Positions 1-7,273 are shown, counted from the first letter of the stretch. The stretch is 10,227 bases of DNA from Bacillota bacterium (GCA_023442635.1 JAEZYR010000150.1:1-10227), one strand, 5' to 3'. Notes: generated by a model from the sequence alone, not told the origin. Translations and numbers: made by a program.

Positions 1-87
1 TTGTTATACCCTAAATTACCCTCTGAGCTTGGAGAGAAAGCGGAGCGGAGCAAGGAGCGCTAGGTGCCTTCAGCCTGGGATTGGGGC
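1..87. other. Downstream flank of the CPBP gene
   Basis: This stretch lies beyond the stop codon of the minus-strand membrane protein. I see no gene and no convincing hairpin plus T-run that would end that transcript. It contains a 6-bp direct repeat, TACCCT at 7-12 and 17-22, spaced exactly 10 bp, and a run of CGGAGCGGAGC-type purine-rich sequence around 40-58. Whether it carries regulatory information for a gene to the left cannot be told from here. Confidence 0.3.
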
Positions 88-2847
88 TTAGGCGTTGAGG
101 AAGAGATAGAGGATGACGTTGGCTATGAGCAGCAGAAAAGCTACGAAATAGATGGGGCTTGGCCAGATTGCCTTGGCCAGGGGGACTAGGCTCTCATCAT
201 CATCTGTGTCCTGCGAAGCTTGTGCCTGCAGCTCTTCACCTTTTGAATAAGCGAGTTTTGAAGGTCGACCATGACGGAAGACATGGAGGATACAGGGGAT
301 GCAGAACAACAGAAGAAGGCCAGCTAGAAGGACGGAGGCGAGGCTCTCAGAGGCTTGTTCACCCAAGATGTGCAACAAGAAGGGTTGCCAAAACTTCTGG
401 AGCGGAGCAGCTAAGAGATAAGCACTCAGATTAAAGGCTAGATGGCAAAGTAAGGCTGGATAAACGGAGCGTGTCCAATAGCGCAAGAAACCGTAGATCA
501 TTGCGGAGACAAAGGCGCCAAAGGCCAGTCCATTGCTACCCAGCAAAGCCCCAATCAAGGCCGTGTGTAAAATCGGCCAAAGGGCATTTGAGCCACGCTG
601 CTCGATTTCTTGGAACAAGAGCGACCTTAGCAAGAATTCTTCGGCGAGCACTGGCAGAAGCACAACGCCTACGGTGAGGCCTGCAAGCTCTGTACCGTGC
701 TGGGCTTTAGGCAGCTGACTCTGCCAGAAATGGGCGATGTGGATGCCCTGATTGCCAAAGAAATGCTGAACAAAAGACGTGCCGATACTGGCCAATCCTC
801 CTAGACACAGGCCTAAAAGTGCTGTGCTCCAAAGAGGCGTGCGTCCTTCCAAGCGCTGAAAGGCAATAGAGCTGGCACTTTGGCGGCTCAAACGGAAGAG
901 GATGAAGGCTGGAAGGCCTAAAAGAAGGGAAAAGATACAAGCCTTTAGGCTCCATTGCCAAACCAGCGCCAATGAGCTCGTACTGGCTGCTAGGAGCTCT
1001 GTCCAAAGCAATTGGAAGATTGCCAGTAGACAGGCGGAGAGGCAAAGGGCGCTCGAAGCGAGATTTTGCTGGAGCCATGTTGGCAGTTTTGAGGGCTTCG
1101 CTTGCTGCTGTGAAGCCTTGACATCCGACCAGGGCTCCTGGCGATCGGCATAGAAGCGCTCTGGAGCCAGTCGATCCCACAAGATATTCGTCTGCTCAGG
1201 TATCGGAATAGGGGGCTCGGGTGAGGACACAGATGAGGTGGGCAACTGTTCAGCGCTCGTCTTGCCGTTGTCATCTGTTAAGTCAGAAGTTGTAGGGCTA
1301 ACGGCGGCAGGCTTGCTGTCTGCTGAGATGGCATCTGTCTCTATTGCGACTTGGCTTGTCCCTTCTGAAAACTTATTTTGCTCGGCCTCAGAGCTGTTTT
1401 TTGGGGGAGCAGTTGCCATCGGATCCTGGGCACTAAGCTGGACGGGCAGCTCTTGCTCCTGGTCTGGGGAAGGCGTAGCTGATGGCTCGGCTTTTGCAGA
1501 TTCTGCTGCCTGCTGACCTTCTTGAGTCAGCGTGCCCTCGCTGCTTGCGTCAAGTGCTTCGTTTGAGGGCATAGGTGGCAAGAAGGCCGCCCATGTCAGG
1601 CCTTCGTCGGACACGGAGGACGTGCTGCTTTGGGCTGCTTCGTCATTTTGGCGGAGGAGGGGCTCAGCATGAAGTTGTGTCTGTGCGGTTTCAGAATTGC
1701 TTGGCGAGGACGCGAAAACATGGTCAGCCTTTATGGGCGTTTTGCTTCCTTCTTTGGCTTGGGCAAGTTGGATTAAACGAGCGCGGTCAGCTGCCAAACG
1801 GCGCTGACGCTCGATTTCTGCCTTAGCCGCTAGGGGGCGACTACTGGCCAGATCTTCTTTGCGCCGTTCAGCTGAAAATTTGGCGAAAAGCTGTTCGAAG
1901 GTGACAGGCTCAAAATGGTAATGAGTAGGCAGCTGGCGTAGACCATCTCGAAGCCCACGACCCTCTAGTTTGCCTGCTTGCTCTCCTGATTTTTGTGTCA
2001 GCTGAAGACGTGTAGCACGGCGATTGTGTCCCAAGACAATCGAACTGGGCGGCCGCGAGTTCTTGCTCTCAGAGCTTTGAGCTTGCTCTGGATCTGGATG
2101 CGGAGTCGCTTCAGGAATTTGAGGAATTGTTGGTGTGACGGGGGTGAGGGAGGCCTGCTGCAAAAAGCTAGGCACGCTGTTAGGCTCAGCAATCAAAAAG
2201 TCAGCATCTAGCCCCTGGTTATGCTGGGTTTGGTGACGGCGGCTGCGCTGCCCTTCGGGTACGAGAACGCGATGGGGTGAGAAAGTGATTTTGGGCGGAG
2301 CTTGTACGCCACGATTGCGCTGGCGCCTTTTTTCGTAGCGGTCTAAGCGTGCTTGGTCAGCTTTGGGGGCTCGCACAGCTAGCTTGGGGGCGCGGAGCCC
2401 TGAAGTACTAGAACCCTGAAATGCAGCACTTGCTGACCTAGCGCTAGGTCTCAACAGCTTACTCGCGCGTTCAGCAGCCTCAGAAGGGGGAAGTTTGGGA
2501 CGATGATGAACGACTAGGTGAATGGGACGAATCCCCCCTAGTGCTTTGCTGCTGGAGCTTGCTGAAGGACTTTCTTCTCCCTTGCGCGCAGAAAAGGCAA
2601 GCTCAAAGGCGTCACTTTTGCCAGGAGTAGATCCTGTTTGTCTTGGATTGGCCTGAGGCCTTGGAGCCGCAGGATCAGGGGACGAAGACAGGCGTCTAGG
2701 CCTGAGCGTGGTGCCTGCTGGGTGAGAGCTCGGTTCTTCGGACGGCTGAAAAGAAGCAGACAAGCGAAAAGGACGGACGGAAGCTTGCTTTTGTCTAGCT
2801 TCTTCTTGCTGAGGGTTTTCGTGATGAGGTGTAGAAGGGGCGGTCAT
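88..2847 (-). CDS. CPBP-family intramembrane protease-like protein with long disordered N-terminus
   Basis: The 919-residue protein has two parts. Residues 1 to about 590 are rich in Ser, Pro, Gln, Ala and Glu, with basic patches (around 165-205) and a charged likely helix or coiled coil at about 316-367; I recognise no domain there. From about 596 there are roughly eight hydrophobic segments (about 596-622, 626-652, 673-695, 720-745, 763-785, 796-815, 833-857, 899-919). The CPBP/Abi (Rce1-like) signature is seen as EExxxR (E736, E737, R741) and HxxxN (H802, N806). Between them, where FxxxH is expected, the protein reads LLGSN (768-772), so the usual second-motif histidine is Asn. Family members cleave substrates within membranes or act in immunity and maturation of bacteriocins; most are only 200-300 residues. 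The start has no clear Shine-Dalgarno sequence, so the N-terminus is less certain than the frame. The gene diverges from zwf. Substrate and activity are unknown. Confidence 0.85.
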   Translation of the reverse strand: MTAPSTPHHENPQQEEARQKQASVRPFRLSASFQPSEEPSSHPAGTTLRPRRLSSSPDPAAPRPQANPRQTGSTPGKSDAFELAFSARKGEESPSASSSSKALGGIRPIHLVVHHRPKLPPSEAAERASKLLRPSARSASAAFQGSSTSGLRAPKLAVRAPKADQARLDRYEKRRQRNRGVQAPPKITFSPHRVLVPEGQRSRRHQTQHNQGLDADFLIAEPNSVPSFLQQASLTPVTPTIPQIPEATPHPDPEQAQSSESKNSRPPSSIVLGHNRRATRLQLTQKSGEQAGKLEGRGLRDGLRQLPTHYHFEPVTFEQLFAKFSAERRKEDLASSRPLAAKAEIERQRRLAADRARLIQLAQAKEGSKTPIKADHVFASSPSNSETAQTQLHAEPLLRQNDEAAQSSTSSVSDEGLTWAAFLPPMPSNEALDASSEGTLTQEGQQAAESAKAEPSATPSPDQEQELPVQLSAQDPMATAPPKNSSEAEQNKFSEGTSQVAIETDAISADSKPAAVSPTTSDLTDDNGKTSAEQLPTSSVSSPEPPIPIPEQTNILWDRLAPERFYADRQEPWSDVKASQQQAKPSKLPTWLQQNLASSALCLSACLLAIFQLLWTELLAASTSSLALVWQWSLKACIFSLLLGLPAFILFRLSRQSASSIAFQRLEGRTPLWSTALLGLCLGGLASIGTSFVQHFFGNQGIHIAHFWQSQLPKAQHGTELAGLTVGVVLLPVLAEEFLLRSLLFQEIEQRGSNALWPILHTALIGALLGSNGLAFGAFVSAMIYGFLRYWTRSVYPALLCHLAFNLSAYLLAAPLQKFWQPFLLHILGEQASESLASVLLAGLLLLFCIPCILHVFRHGRPSKLAYSKGEELQAQASQDTDDDESLVPLAKAIWPSPIYFVAFLLLIANVILYLFLNA

Positions 2848-2857
2848 GATGGCAGTT

Positions 2858-2884
2858 TCTATTTCTGAAATATCTATTCTGAAA
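2858..2884. repeat. Near-identical direct repeat in leader of CPBP gene
   Basis: TCTATTTCTGAAA (2858-2870) is repeated as TCTATTCTGAAA (2873-2884), a 15-bp period with one base missing in the second copy. The first copy contains ATTTCTGAAAT, a perfect palindrome around its central base. The pair lies 11-37 bp upstream of the start codon, inside the probable untranslated leader. The TTTCWGAAA core resembles the centre of the CodY box known from Bacillota (AATTTTCWGAAAATT), but the flanks match poorly. An operator role is inference. Confidence 0.35.
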
Positions 2885-2927
2885 GGCGCACGATAGGCTG
2901 CATATAGACAGCGTTGTATGGCTGAAA

Positions 2928-2933
2928 ATTATA
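2928..2933 (-). promoter_or_regulatory. Possible -10 box (TATAAT) for the CPBP gene
   Basis: Read on the minus strand this is a perfect TATAAT preceded by TG (GTGTATAAT), about 80 bp upstream of the start codon. I find no good TTGACA-like -35 hexamer at 16-18 bp, so if it is a promoter it depends on the -10 region or an activator. A transcript starting there would carry the direct repeat at 2858-2884 in its leader. Confidence 0.35.
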
Positions 2934-3270
2934 CACGAATCCACCTGCCTTTGCCTGGCTTCCTTGGCAAAATAGGAATCGCCCTTAGCTCTTCATTTGC
3001 CAAGTAAACCCTGATTCTGGAGTGGCAAGCAAGCAGCTAGGATAGAGGCGCATCTGCGACAGACAGGAGAGCTAAGTCCACCTACAATACCACTGTACGT
3101 ATTGGAATCTTTATGGCTTGACGCTGAGCAAGCAGGATAGCCTCTAGCGTGTGAAGCTGGCTCCTTGAATACAATCTAGGTCAAGAAAACGAGCTTCGAA
3201 ACAGGCCTTAGTCGGTGAGCCAAGAAGGGCAAAAAGACAGAAAAGCAGGATAGAAGCAGCCCTTTGCCGA

Positions 3271-3303
3271 GGGTGCCCCATGGCTGAAAAGGACAGGGCG
3301 CCT
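3271..3303 (+). other. Weak hairpin just upstream of zwf
   Basis: GGGTGCCC (3271-3278) can pair with GGGCGCCT (3296-3303) as eight base pairs including two G-U wobbles, leaving a 17-base loop. It ends 32 bases before the preferred zwf start. There is no T-run, so it is not an intrinsic terminator. It could influence zwf leader structure, or be chance. Confidence 0.2.
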
Positions 3304-3335
3304 AGCCGTCTATAGACATGAGAAAGCAGGAAAAT

Positions 3336-4895
3336 ATGGGTGAAGTCAAACAATCAGAAACACAGGCAGCTCTTCAGGAGGCCAGCCGGAAGATAGAAGA
3401 CAGCCTGACAGAGAGTGAGCGAGGCAGAAGCGTCACACAGGATGCTGCTAGCCCTGATGATTATGTGATGGTTATCTTTGGAGGGAGTGGCGATCTGTGT
3501 TTTCGCAAACTCATTCCAGCTCTGTTCATGATTCATGAGCGGAAGGACGAGCAACGTCCTTCTGTCAATGTCGTCGCGATTGGGCGGCGGGACTGGGATG
3601 ACCAAATCTACCGCGACAAAGCCAAACCTTGGGTGGAGCAAGCTGTCCACGTGCCTTTTTGTGAAGAAGATTGGCAACGTTTTGCCAAACACCTGCACTA
3701 TTACAAAATGGACTTAAAGCAGGCGGAGGATTACGTGGCTCTGCAGGCCTACTTGGAGCAAGCCGAGGCAGGTCGTCGCTGGCTGTTCTACTACGCAGTC
3801 GCGCCTTCGTACTTTCATCCTATAACTGAGCACGTGATGGCGGCAGGCCTCAATAATCCAGGGTCTCGCATGATTCTAGAAAAGCCCTTTGGTGATGACC
3901 TGGAACAAGCCAAAAAACTCAACATGGACTTGGTCAAGGCCTATGGCGAAGATGGCGTCTATCACATCGACCATTATTTAGGCAAAGAGATGCTGCGAAA
4001 CATCCTGACGGTTCGCTTCCAAAATGCGATCTTTCGCCAGGTCTGGCAGCGTGATGCCATACAAGACATTCAGATCAATGCCTTTGAAGAAGAGGGCGTT
4101 GGCACACGTGGCGGCTATTACGATAGCTCAGGTGCTTTTCGGGATATGGTACAGAACCACCTGTTTCAGGTGTTGAGTATTTTGGCCATTGAAGATCCAG
4201 GGGACGAAAGTGCCGAAGCCCTGCATGAGGCTCAGTTGCGCGTTTTGAGAGCGATCGAAGATATTCCCGAAGATGAGATTCACCAGCACTTGGTTTTAGG
4301 CCAATACGAAGGCTACCGACAAGAAGATAAAGTCTCAGAACAGAGCACGACACCGACTTACGCAGCCTTGCGCTTGACGCTGGATTTAGACCGTTGGCGA
4401 GGCGTACCTTTTTATATTCGAACTGGCAAAAAACTACACAAACGAGATACGGAGGTCCTCATACGCTTTAGGCCTAGCCGCGAGCATCTGCCACCTGACC
4501 TGCTGGTGATCAAAATTCAGCCAGAAGAAGGTATTTATCTGCGCTTTAACATCAAACAACCAGGCCCCAAAGATGCGATGAGCGTCGCCCATATGGACTA
4601 TTGTCAGTCTTGCAACATTGAGAATTATCGCAATACACCCGAGGCCTACGAACGCTTGTTGCGGGCTGCAATGCAAGGCGATGCGAGCCTTTTTACGCAG
4701 TGGGATCAAATAGAGGTCAGCTGGTCTTTCGCCAATCGCGTGCTGGAAGCCTGGCAGAAAGATCCTCAAAGTGTTCTAGAAAGCTATAAGCCAGGTTCCT
4801 ACGGCCCAGAAGCTGCCGATCGCCTGTGCCAAGTCGACGCTTTGGATTGGATCAATGACTACGTGCCCCAGACGCTCACCAATTCTGCGGAATGA
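3336..4895 (+). CDS. zwf: Glucose-6-phosphate 1-dehydrogenase
   Basis: This cytosolic enzyme oxidises glucose 6-phosphate to 6-phosphogluconolactone and makes NADPH, the entry step of the oxidative pentose phosphate pathway. With the start at 3336 (519 residues), the Rossmann motif GGSGDL is at 49-54 followed by RKLIPAL; EKPFG is at 182-186; the substrate-binding and active-site motif DHYLGKE is at 212-218; and the catalytic-base histidine is in the Gln-Asn-His stretch at about 273-275. The C-terminus has the family's GSYGP..AD...W pattern. I prefer ATG 3336 because AGGA lies 4 bases upstream of it; an in-frame ATG at 3318 (525 residues) has no visible ribosome binding site. Either way, about 40 charged, low-complexity residues precede the Rossmann fold, more than is usual. 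It is followed 37 bp later by the cyclase-family hydrolase and probably co-transcribed with it. Confidence 0.97.
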   Translation: MGEVKQSETQAALQEASRKIEDSLTESERGRSVTQDAASPDDYVMVIFGGSGDLCFRKLIPALFMIHERKDEQRPSVNVVAIGRRDWDDQIYRDKAKPWVEQAVHVPFCEEDWQRFAKHLHYYKMDLKQAEDYVALQAYLEQAEAGRRWLFYYAVAPSYFHPITEHVMAAGLNNPGSRMILEKPFGDDLEQAKKLNMDLVKAYGEDGVYHIDHYLGKEMLRNILTVRFQNAIFRQVWQRDAIQDIQINAFEEEGVGTRGGYYDSSGAFRDMVQNHLFQVLSILAIEDPGDESAEALHEAQLRVLRAIEDIPEDEIHQHLVLGQYEGYRQEDKVSEQSTTPTYAALRLTLDLDRWRGVPFYIRTGKKLHKRDTEVLIRFRPSREHLPPDLLVIKIQPEEGIYLRFNIKQPGPKDAMSVAHMDYCQSCNIENYRNTPEAYERLLRAAMQGDASLFTQWDQIEVSWSFANRVLEAWQKDPQSVLESYKPGSYGPEAADRLCQVDALDWINDYVPQTLTNSAE

Positions 4896-4932
4896 GCTGA
4901 AAATAGGACTTTGTTTAAGAAAGCGAGCCGAC

Positions 4933-5598
4933 ATGATTTATTACGATGTTTCAAGACCCTTGGATAGCCATACAGCTGTCTACAAGGATAAAGAAGAGAA
5001 AAAAGTTCAAATTCAAGCTGTGGCTGTGCATCCTCAACAGGGCTATCACGAGTCCCAATTCTGCATGAACCTGCATACAGGCACCCATGTTGATGCTCCC
5101 CTGCATATGATTGATCAGGCCGAGACGATGGAGGCTTATGGGATGGAGCATTTTTTGGGTCGCTGCCAGGTTCTAGATTTGGGCCACGTGGAGACCTGCA
5201 TTCAGCCGAGCGACTTGGCGCCCTATGATCTGTCAGCTGCTCCAATTTTGCTTCTTAAAACACGCAATTCGCAGGTGGAAGATTGGGATCCTCAGTTTGT
5301 CTATCTAAGCGCTGAGGCAGCTGAAGCCATTCGAGCAGCGGGCGTCATTACCGTGGGCATTGATGCCATGAGCGTCGAACGTGGCTTGCCTGACCATCCA
5401 GCCCACCATGTTTTGCTGGGAGCTAAAATCGCGATTATAGAGGACCTTAGGCTGGCTGAGATCGAGGAGGGCTTTTGGTATTTGTCAGCTTTGCCCCTGG
5501 CCCTTAGAACTTGCGAGGCTGCACCTTGCCGCGCTGTGATGTGGCAGGATGCTAGCGCCTTTGGCGAGCTTACGGGTTCGAGCGAGCAGCTCGGATGA
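4933..5598 (+). CDS. Cyclase-family metal-dependent hydrolase (kynurenine formamidase-like)
   Basis: The 221-residue protein belongs to the cyclase family (PF04199), which includes kynurenine formamidase KynB and isatin hydrolase, Zn- or Mn-dependent enzymes opening or cleaving amide bonds. The metal-binding signature HTGTHVDAPLH is at 48-58 (H48, H52, D54, with H58 nearby). Later conserved features are GID (142-144), the histidine cluster H155/H158/H159, E170 in IIED, and the terminal ALPL and PCRAV segments (186-189, 198-202). I chose ATG 4933 because the family begins with an I-Y-D-V-S-R-P-like strand, which starts here at residue 2; the frame stays open upstream into zwf to 4855, but that would add an odd tail. 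The ribosome binding site is weak. No kynurenine-pathway gene is nearby. It sits between zwf and gnd, where a 6-phosphogluconolactonase gene often lies, so a lactonase role is a testable guess. Family call firm, substrate unknown. Confidence 0.9.
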   Translation: MIYYDVSRPLDSHTAVYKDKEEKKVQIQAVAVHPQQGYHESQFCMNLHTGTHVDAPLHMIDQAETMEAYGMEHFLGRCQVLDLGHVETCIQPSDLAPYDLSAAPILLLKTRNSQVEDWDPQFVYLSAEAAEAIRAAGVITVGIDAMSVERGLPDHPAHHVLLGAKIAIIEDLRLAEIEEGFWYLSALPLALRTCEAAPCRAVMWQDASAFGELTGSSEQLG

Positions 5599-5613
5599 GT
5601 CGAGCAGAAGGAA

Positions 5614-5647
5614 AGAAGAGAGAACAAAAAAGAAGAGAGAACAAAAA
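5614..5647. repeat. Perfect 17-bp tandem duplication upstream of gnd
   Basis: AGAAGAGAGAACAAAAA occurs twice head to tail (5614-5630 and 5631-5647), with identity extending one or two bases on either side. It is almost pure purine on the plus strand. It lies 16 bp after the hydrolase stop codon and about 110 bp before gnd. It may be a slippage duplication, a purine-rich unstructured leader element, or a protein or RNA binding site. Confidence 0.6.
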
Positions 5648-5711
5648 ATACGAAGAACTCAGCTTCTGTCGAGGGAGCTCGCAGCATTTTATTATGGTGA
5701 ATAGGCTTATC

Positions 5712-5734
5712 GGGCTGATGGCATAACTCAGCCC
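5712..5734 (+). promoter_or_regulatory. Perfect 7-bp stem-loop in the gnd leader
   Basis: GGGCTGA (5712-5718) and TCAGCCC (5728-5734) form a perfect 7-bp stem with a 9-base loop. It ends about 14 bases before the AAGGGGG ribosome binding site of gnd (5748-5754). No T-run follows, so it is not an intrinsic terminator. Its position suits a dyad operator or an RNA structure affecting gnd translation; neither can be told apart from sequence alone. Confidence 0.35.
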
Positions 5735-5758
5735 AGCGAGCGCAAACAAGGGGGAAAT

Positions 5759-7225
5759 ATGACATCAAAAAAAGCAAATGTAGGCCTGATTGGTTTGGCT
5801 GTTATGGGGCAAAATCTAGCTCTCAATATGCAAAGCAAGGGCTATTCAGTTGTGGTCTATAACCGCACGCAGGAAAAAACTTTGGACTTTATAGCTGGCC
5901 GCGGAGGAGAAGCGGGTATCCGAGGGGCCAAATCGCGCGAAGGACTCGTTTCTGAGCTCGAAAGACCCCGCAAGATATTTATGATGGTACGGGCCGGTGC
6001 CCCGGTTGATGACCTGATCGATCAGCTGCTACCTCTCCTGACGGCTGGCGACATTCTGATTGATGGGGGCAATTCGCAGTTTGCAGATAGCGAGGCCCGT
6101 CAGAAGAGACTCGAAAAAGAAGGCATCCTTTACATAGGGACAGGCGTCTCTGGCGGCGAAGAGGGCGCTCTCAAAGGACCGTCCCTGATGCCAGGCGGTT
6201 CCAAGACCGCATGGCCAGAGGTCAAGGATCTGTTTCAGACCATAGCCGCTCATACGGAAGATGGCTCACCTTGCTGTGACTGGGTCGGCAGTGGCGGTGC
6301 AGGCCATTTTGTCAAAATGGTTCATAACGGTATTGAGTACGGCGATATGCAACTTATTGCTGAAGCCTACCAATTTATGCGAGATTATCTCCGCCTCCAA
6401 CCTGAAGAGATGGCAGCCTGTTTTAGGCGCTGGAACCAGGGTCCTCTGTCTTCTTACCTTATCGAAATTACGGGCGAGATCCTAGCGTACAAAGATGAGT
6501 CTGGTCGTTATCTTTTGGACGATATTTTGGATGCAGCTGGCCAAAAAGGCACTGGCAAATGGACTTGTATCGAGGCCTTGCAGGAGGGCGTGCCGCTGAC
6601 ACTCATCGGAGAGGCCGTCTTTGCGCGTTGCCTTTCAGCCCAAAAGGAGCTCAGAAGCCAAGCAGGCCAATATTTCAACAAACAGATTGCTGCCTTCGAC
6701 GGTGATGAAAAGCAAAAGGAACTTTGGCTTGAGGCGCTCGAAGCAGCGCTTTATGCCGCTAAGCTGGTGTCCTATACCCAGGGTTATGAATTGATGAAAG
6801 CCGCTTCAGATGCGCATGAATGGGATCTGAATTACGGCGGTATCGCCCTGATGTGGCGCGGTGGCTGCATCATTCGCTCCCGCTTCTTGGATGAGATCAA
6901 AGCAGCCTTCGATCGCGATCCACAATTACCAAACCTACTTCTAGACGCCTATTTTGCTGATGCCCTCAAGCAGCGTTTGGCCTCCTGGAGAAAGGTGATC
7001 CAGGCAGCTGTGGGGGCGGCTTTGCCCATGCCTGCTATGACTTCCGCGTTGGCCTATTTTGATGGCCTGACTTGCTCGCTAGGCTCAGCCAATATGCTGC
7101 AGGCACAGCGCGATTATTTTGGCGCCCATACTTACGAGCGCATCGATCGGGAACGCGGTCTCTTTTATCACACAAATTGGACAGGTGAAGGCGGCGATAT
7201 GGCAAGTTCGACCTATTCGGTCTGA
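5759..7225 (+). CDS. gnd: 6-phosphogluconate dehydrogenase, decarboxylating
   Basis: This cytosolic enzyme oxidatively decarboxylates 6-phosphogluconate to ribulose 5-phosphate with reduction of NADP, the third step of the oxidative pentose phosphate pathway. The 488 residues are close to the long (about 470-480) dimeric family type. The Rossmann motif GLIGLAVMGQNLALN is at 9-23; NRT at 35-37 carries the arginine that contacts the NADP 2'-phosphate, favouring NADP over NAD. The substrate motif GTGVSGGEEGA is at 127-137. The catalytic lysine and glutamate fit K186 and E193 in GHFVKMVHNGIEYGD. The C-terminal tail has the conserved YHTNWTG segment. AAGGGGG lies 4 bases before the ATG. A 160-bp leader with a tandem repeat and a hairpin separates it from the hydrolase gene, so it may have its own control. 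The FrnE-like gene follows after 61 bp. Confidence 0.98.
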   Translation: MTSKKANVGLIGLAVMGQNLALNMQSKGYSVVVYNRTQEKTLDFIAGRGGEAGIRGAKSREGLVSELERPRKIFMMVRAGAPVDDLIDQLLPLLTAGDILIDGGNSQFADSEARQKRLEKEGILYIGTGVSGGEEGALKGPSLMPGGSKTAWPEVKDLFQTIAAHTEDGSPCCDWVGSGGAGHFVKMVHNGIEYGDMQLIAEAYQFMRDYLRLQPEEMAACFRRWNQGPLSSYLIEITGEILAYKDESGRYLLDDILDAAGQKGTGKWTCIEALQEGVPLTLIGEAVFARCLSAQKELRSQAGQYFNKQIAAFDGDEKQKELWLEALEAALYAAKLVSYTQGYELMKAASDAHEWDLNYGGIALMWRGGCIIRSRFLDEIKAAFDRDPQLPNLLLDAYFADALKQRLASWRKVIQAAVGAALPMPAMTSALAYFDGLTCSLGSANMLQAQRDYFGAHTYERIDRERGLFYHTNWTGEGGDMASSTYSV

Positions 7226-7273
7226 CTATTTGCCAGAAATTTGCTCAATAATGAGATCTAGGAGGACTTAGAG

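Larger units (their letters stand above)
2848..3335. other. Divergent intergenic region between CPBP gene and zwf
   Basis: About 490 bp without a gene I can support. It holds the TATAAT-like box and repeat of the minus-strand gene at its left end and a weak hairpin near zwf at its right end. Between them is a dispersed short repeat: AAGCAGGATAG occurs exactly at 3130-3140 and 3243-3253, and an interrupted version (AAGCAG, four extra bases, GATAG) lies at 3031-3045. No convincing sigma-70-type promoter for zwf is visible; TTGACG at 3118-3123 lacks a partner -10 box. Confidence 0.45.

Noticed and set aside
707..1180. Minus-strand 157-codon frame inside the CPBP gene
   Set aside because: It is a frame-shifted shadow of the CPBP gene; the CPBP frame carries the conserved EExxxR and HxxxN motifs.
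3118..3146. TTGACG as a -35 box for zwf
   Set aside because: At 16-18 bp spacing no TATAAT-like hexamer follows, and it is about 200 bp from the start; not enough to call a promoter.
3144..3353. Minus-strand 69-codon frame with a hydrophobic stretch in the zwf upstream region
   Set aside because: It begins with TTG inside the zwf coding region, has no ribosome binding site and resembles no family I know; it is most likely a chance opening.
4855..4932. Longer start of the cyclase-family hydrolase overlapping the zwf end
   Set aside because: The extra 26 residues are unlike the family N-terminus, which begins at the strand right after ATG 4933, and no ribosome binding site supports 4855.
5666..5690. 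Hairpin CTG(T)CGAG/CTCGCAG followed by ATTTTATT as a terminator before gnd
   Set aside because: The stem is only seven pairs with a bulge, and the T-tract is interrupted; too weak beside the clear terminator at 7957-8002.
5690..5695. TATTAT as a -10 box for gnd
   Set aside because: No acceptable -35 hexamer lies 16-18 bp upstream; such AT-rich hexamers arise easily by chance.
5301..5777. Minus-strand 158-codon frame across the hydrolase end and gnd leader
   Set aside because: It is mostly antisense to the hydrolase; the hydrophobic part comes from the purine-rich tandem repeat read backwards.
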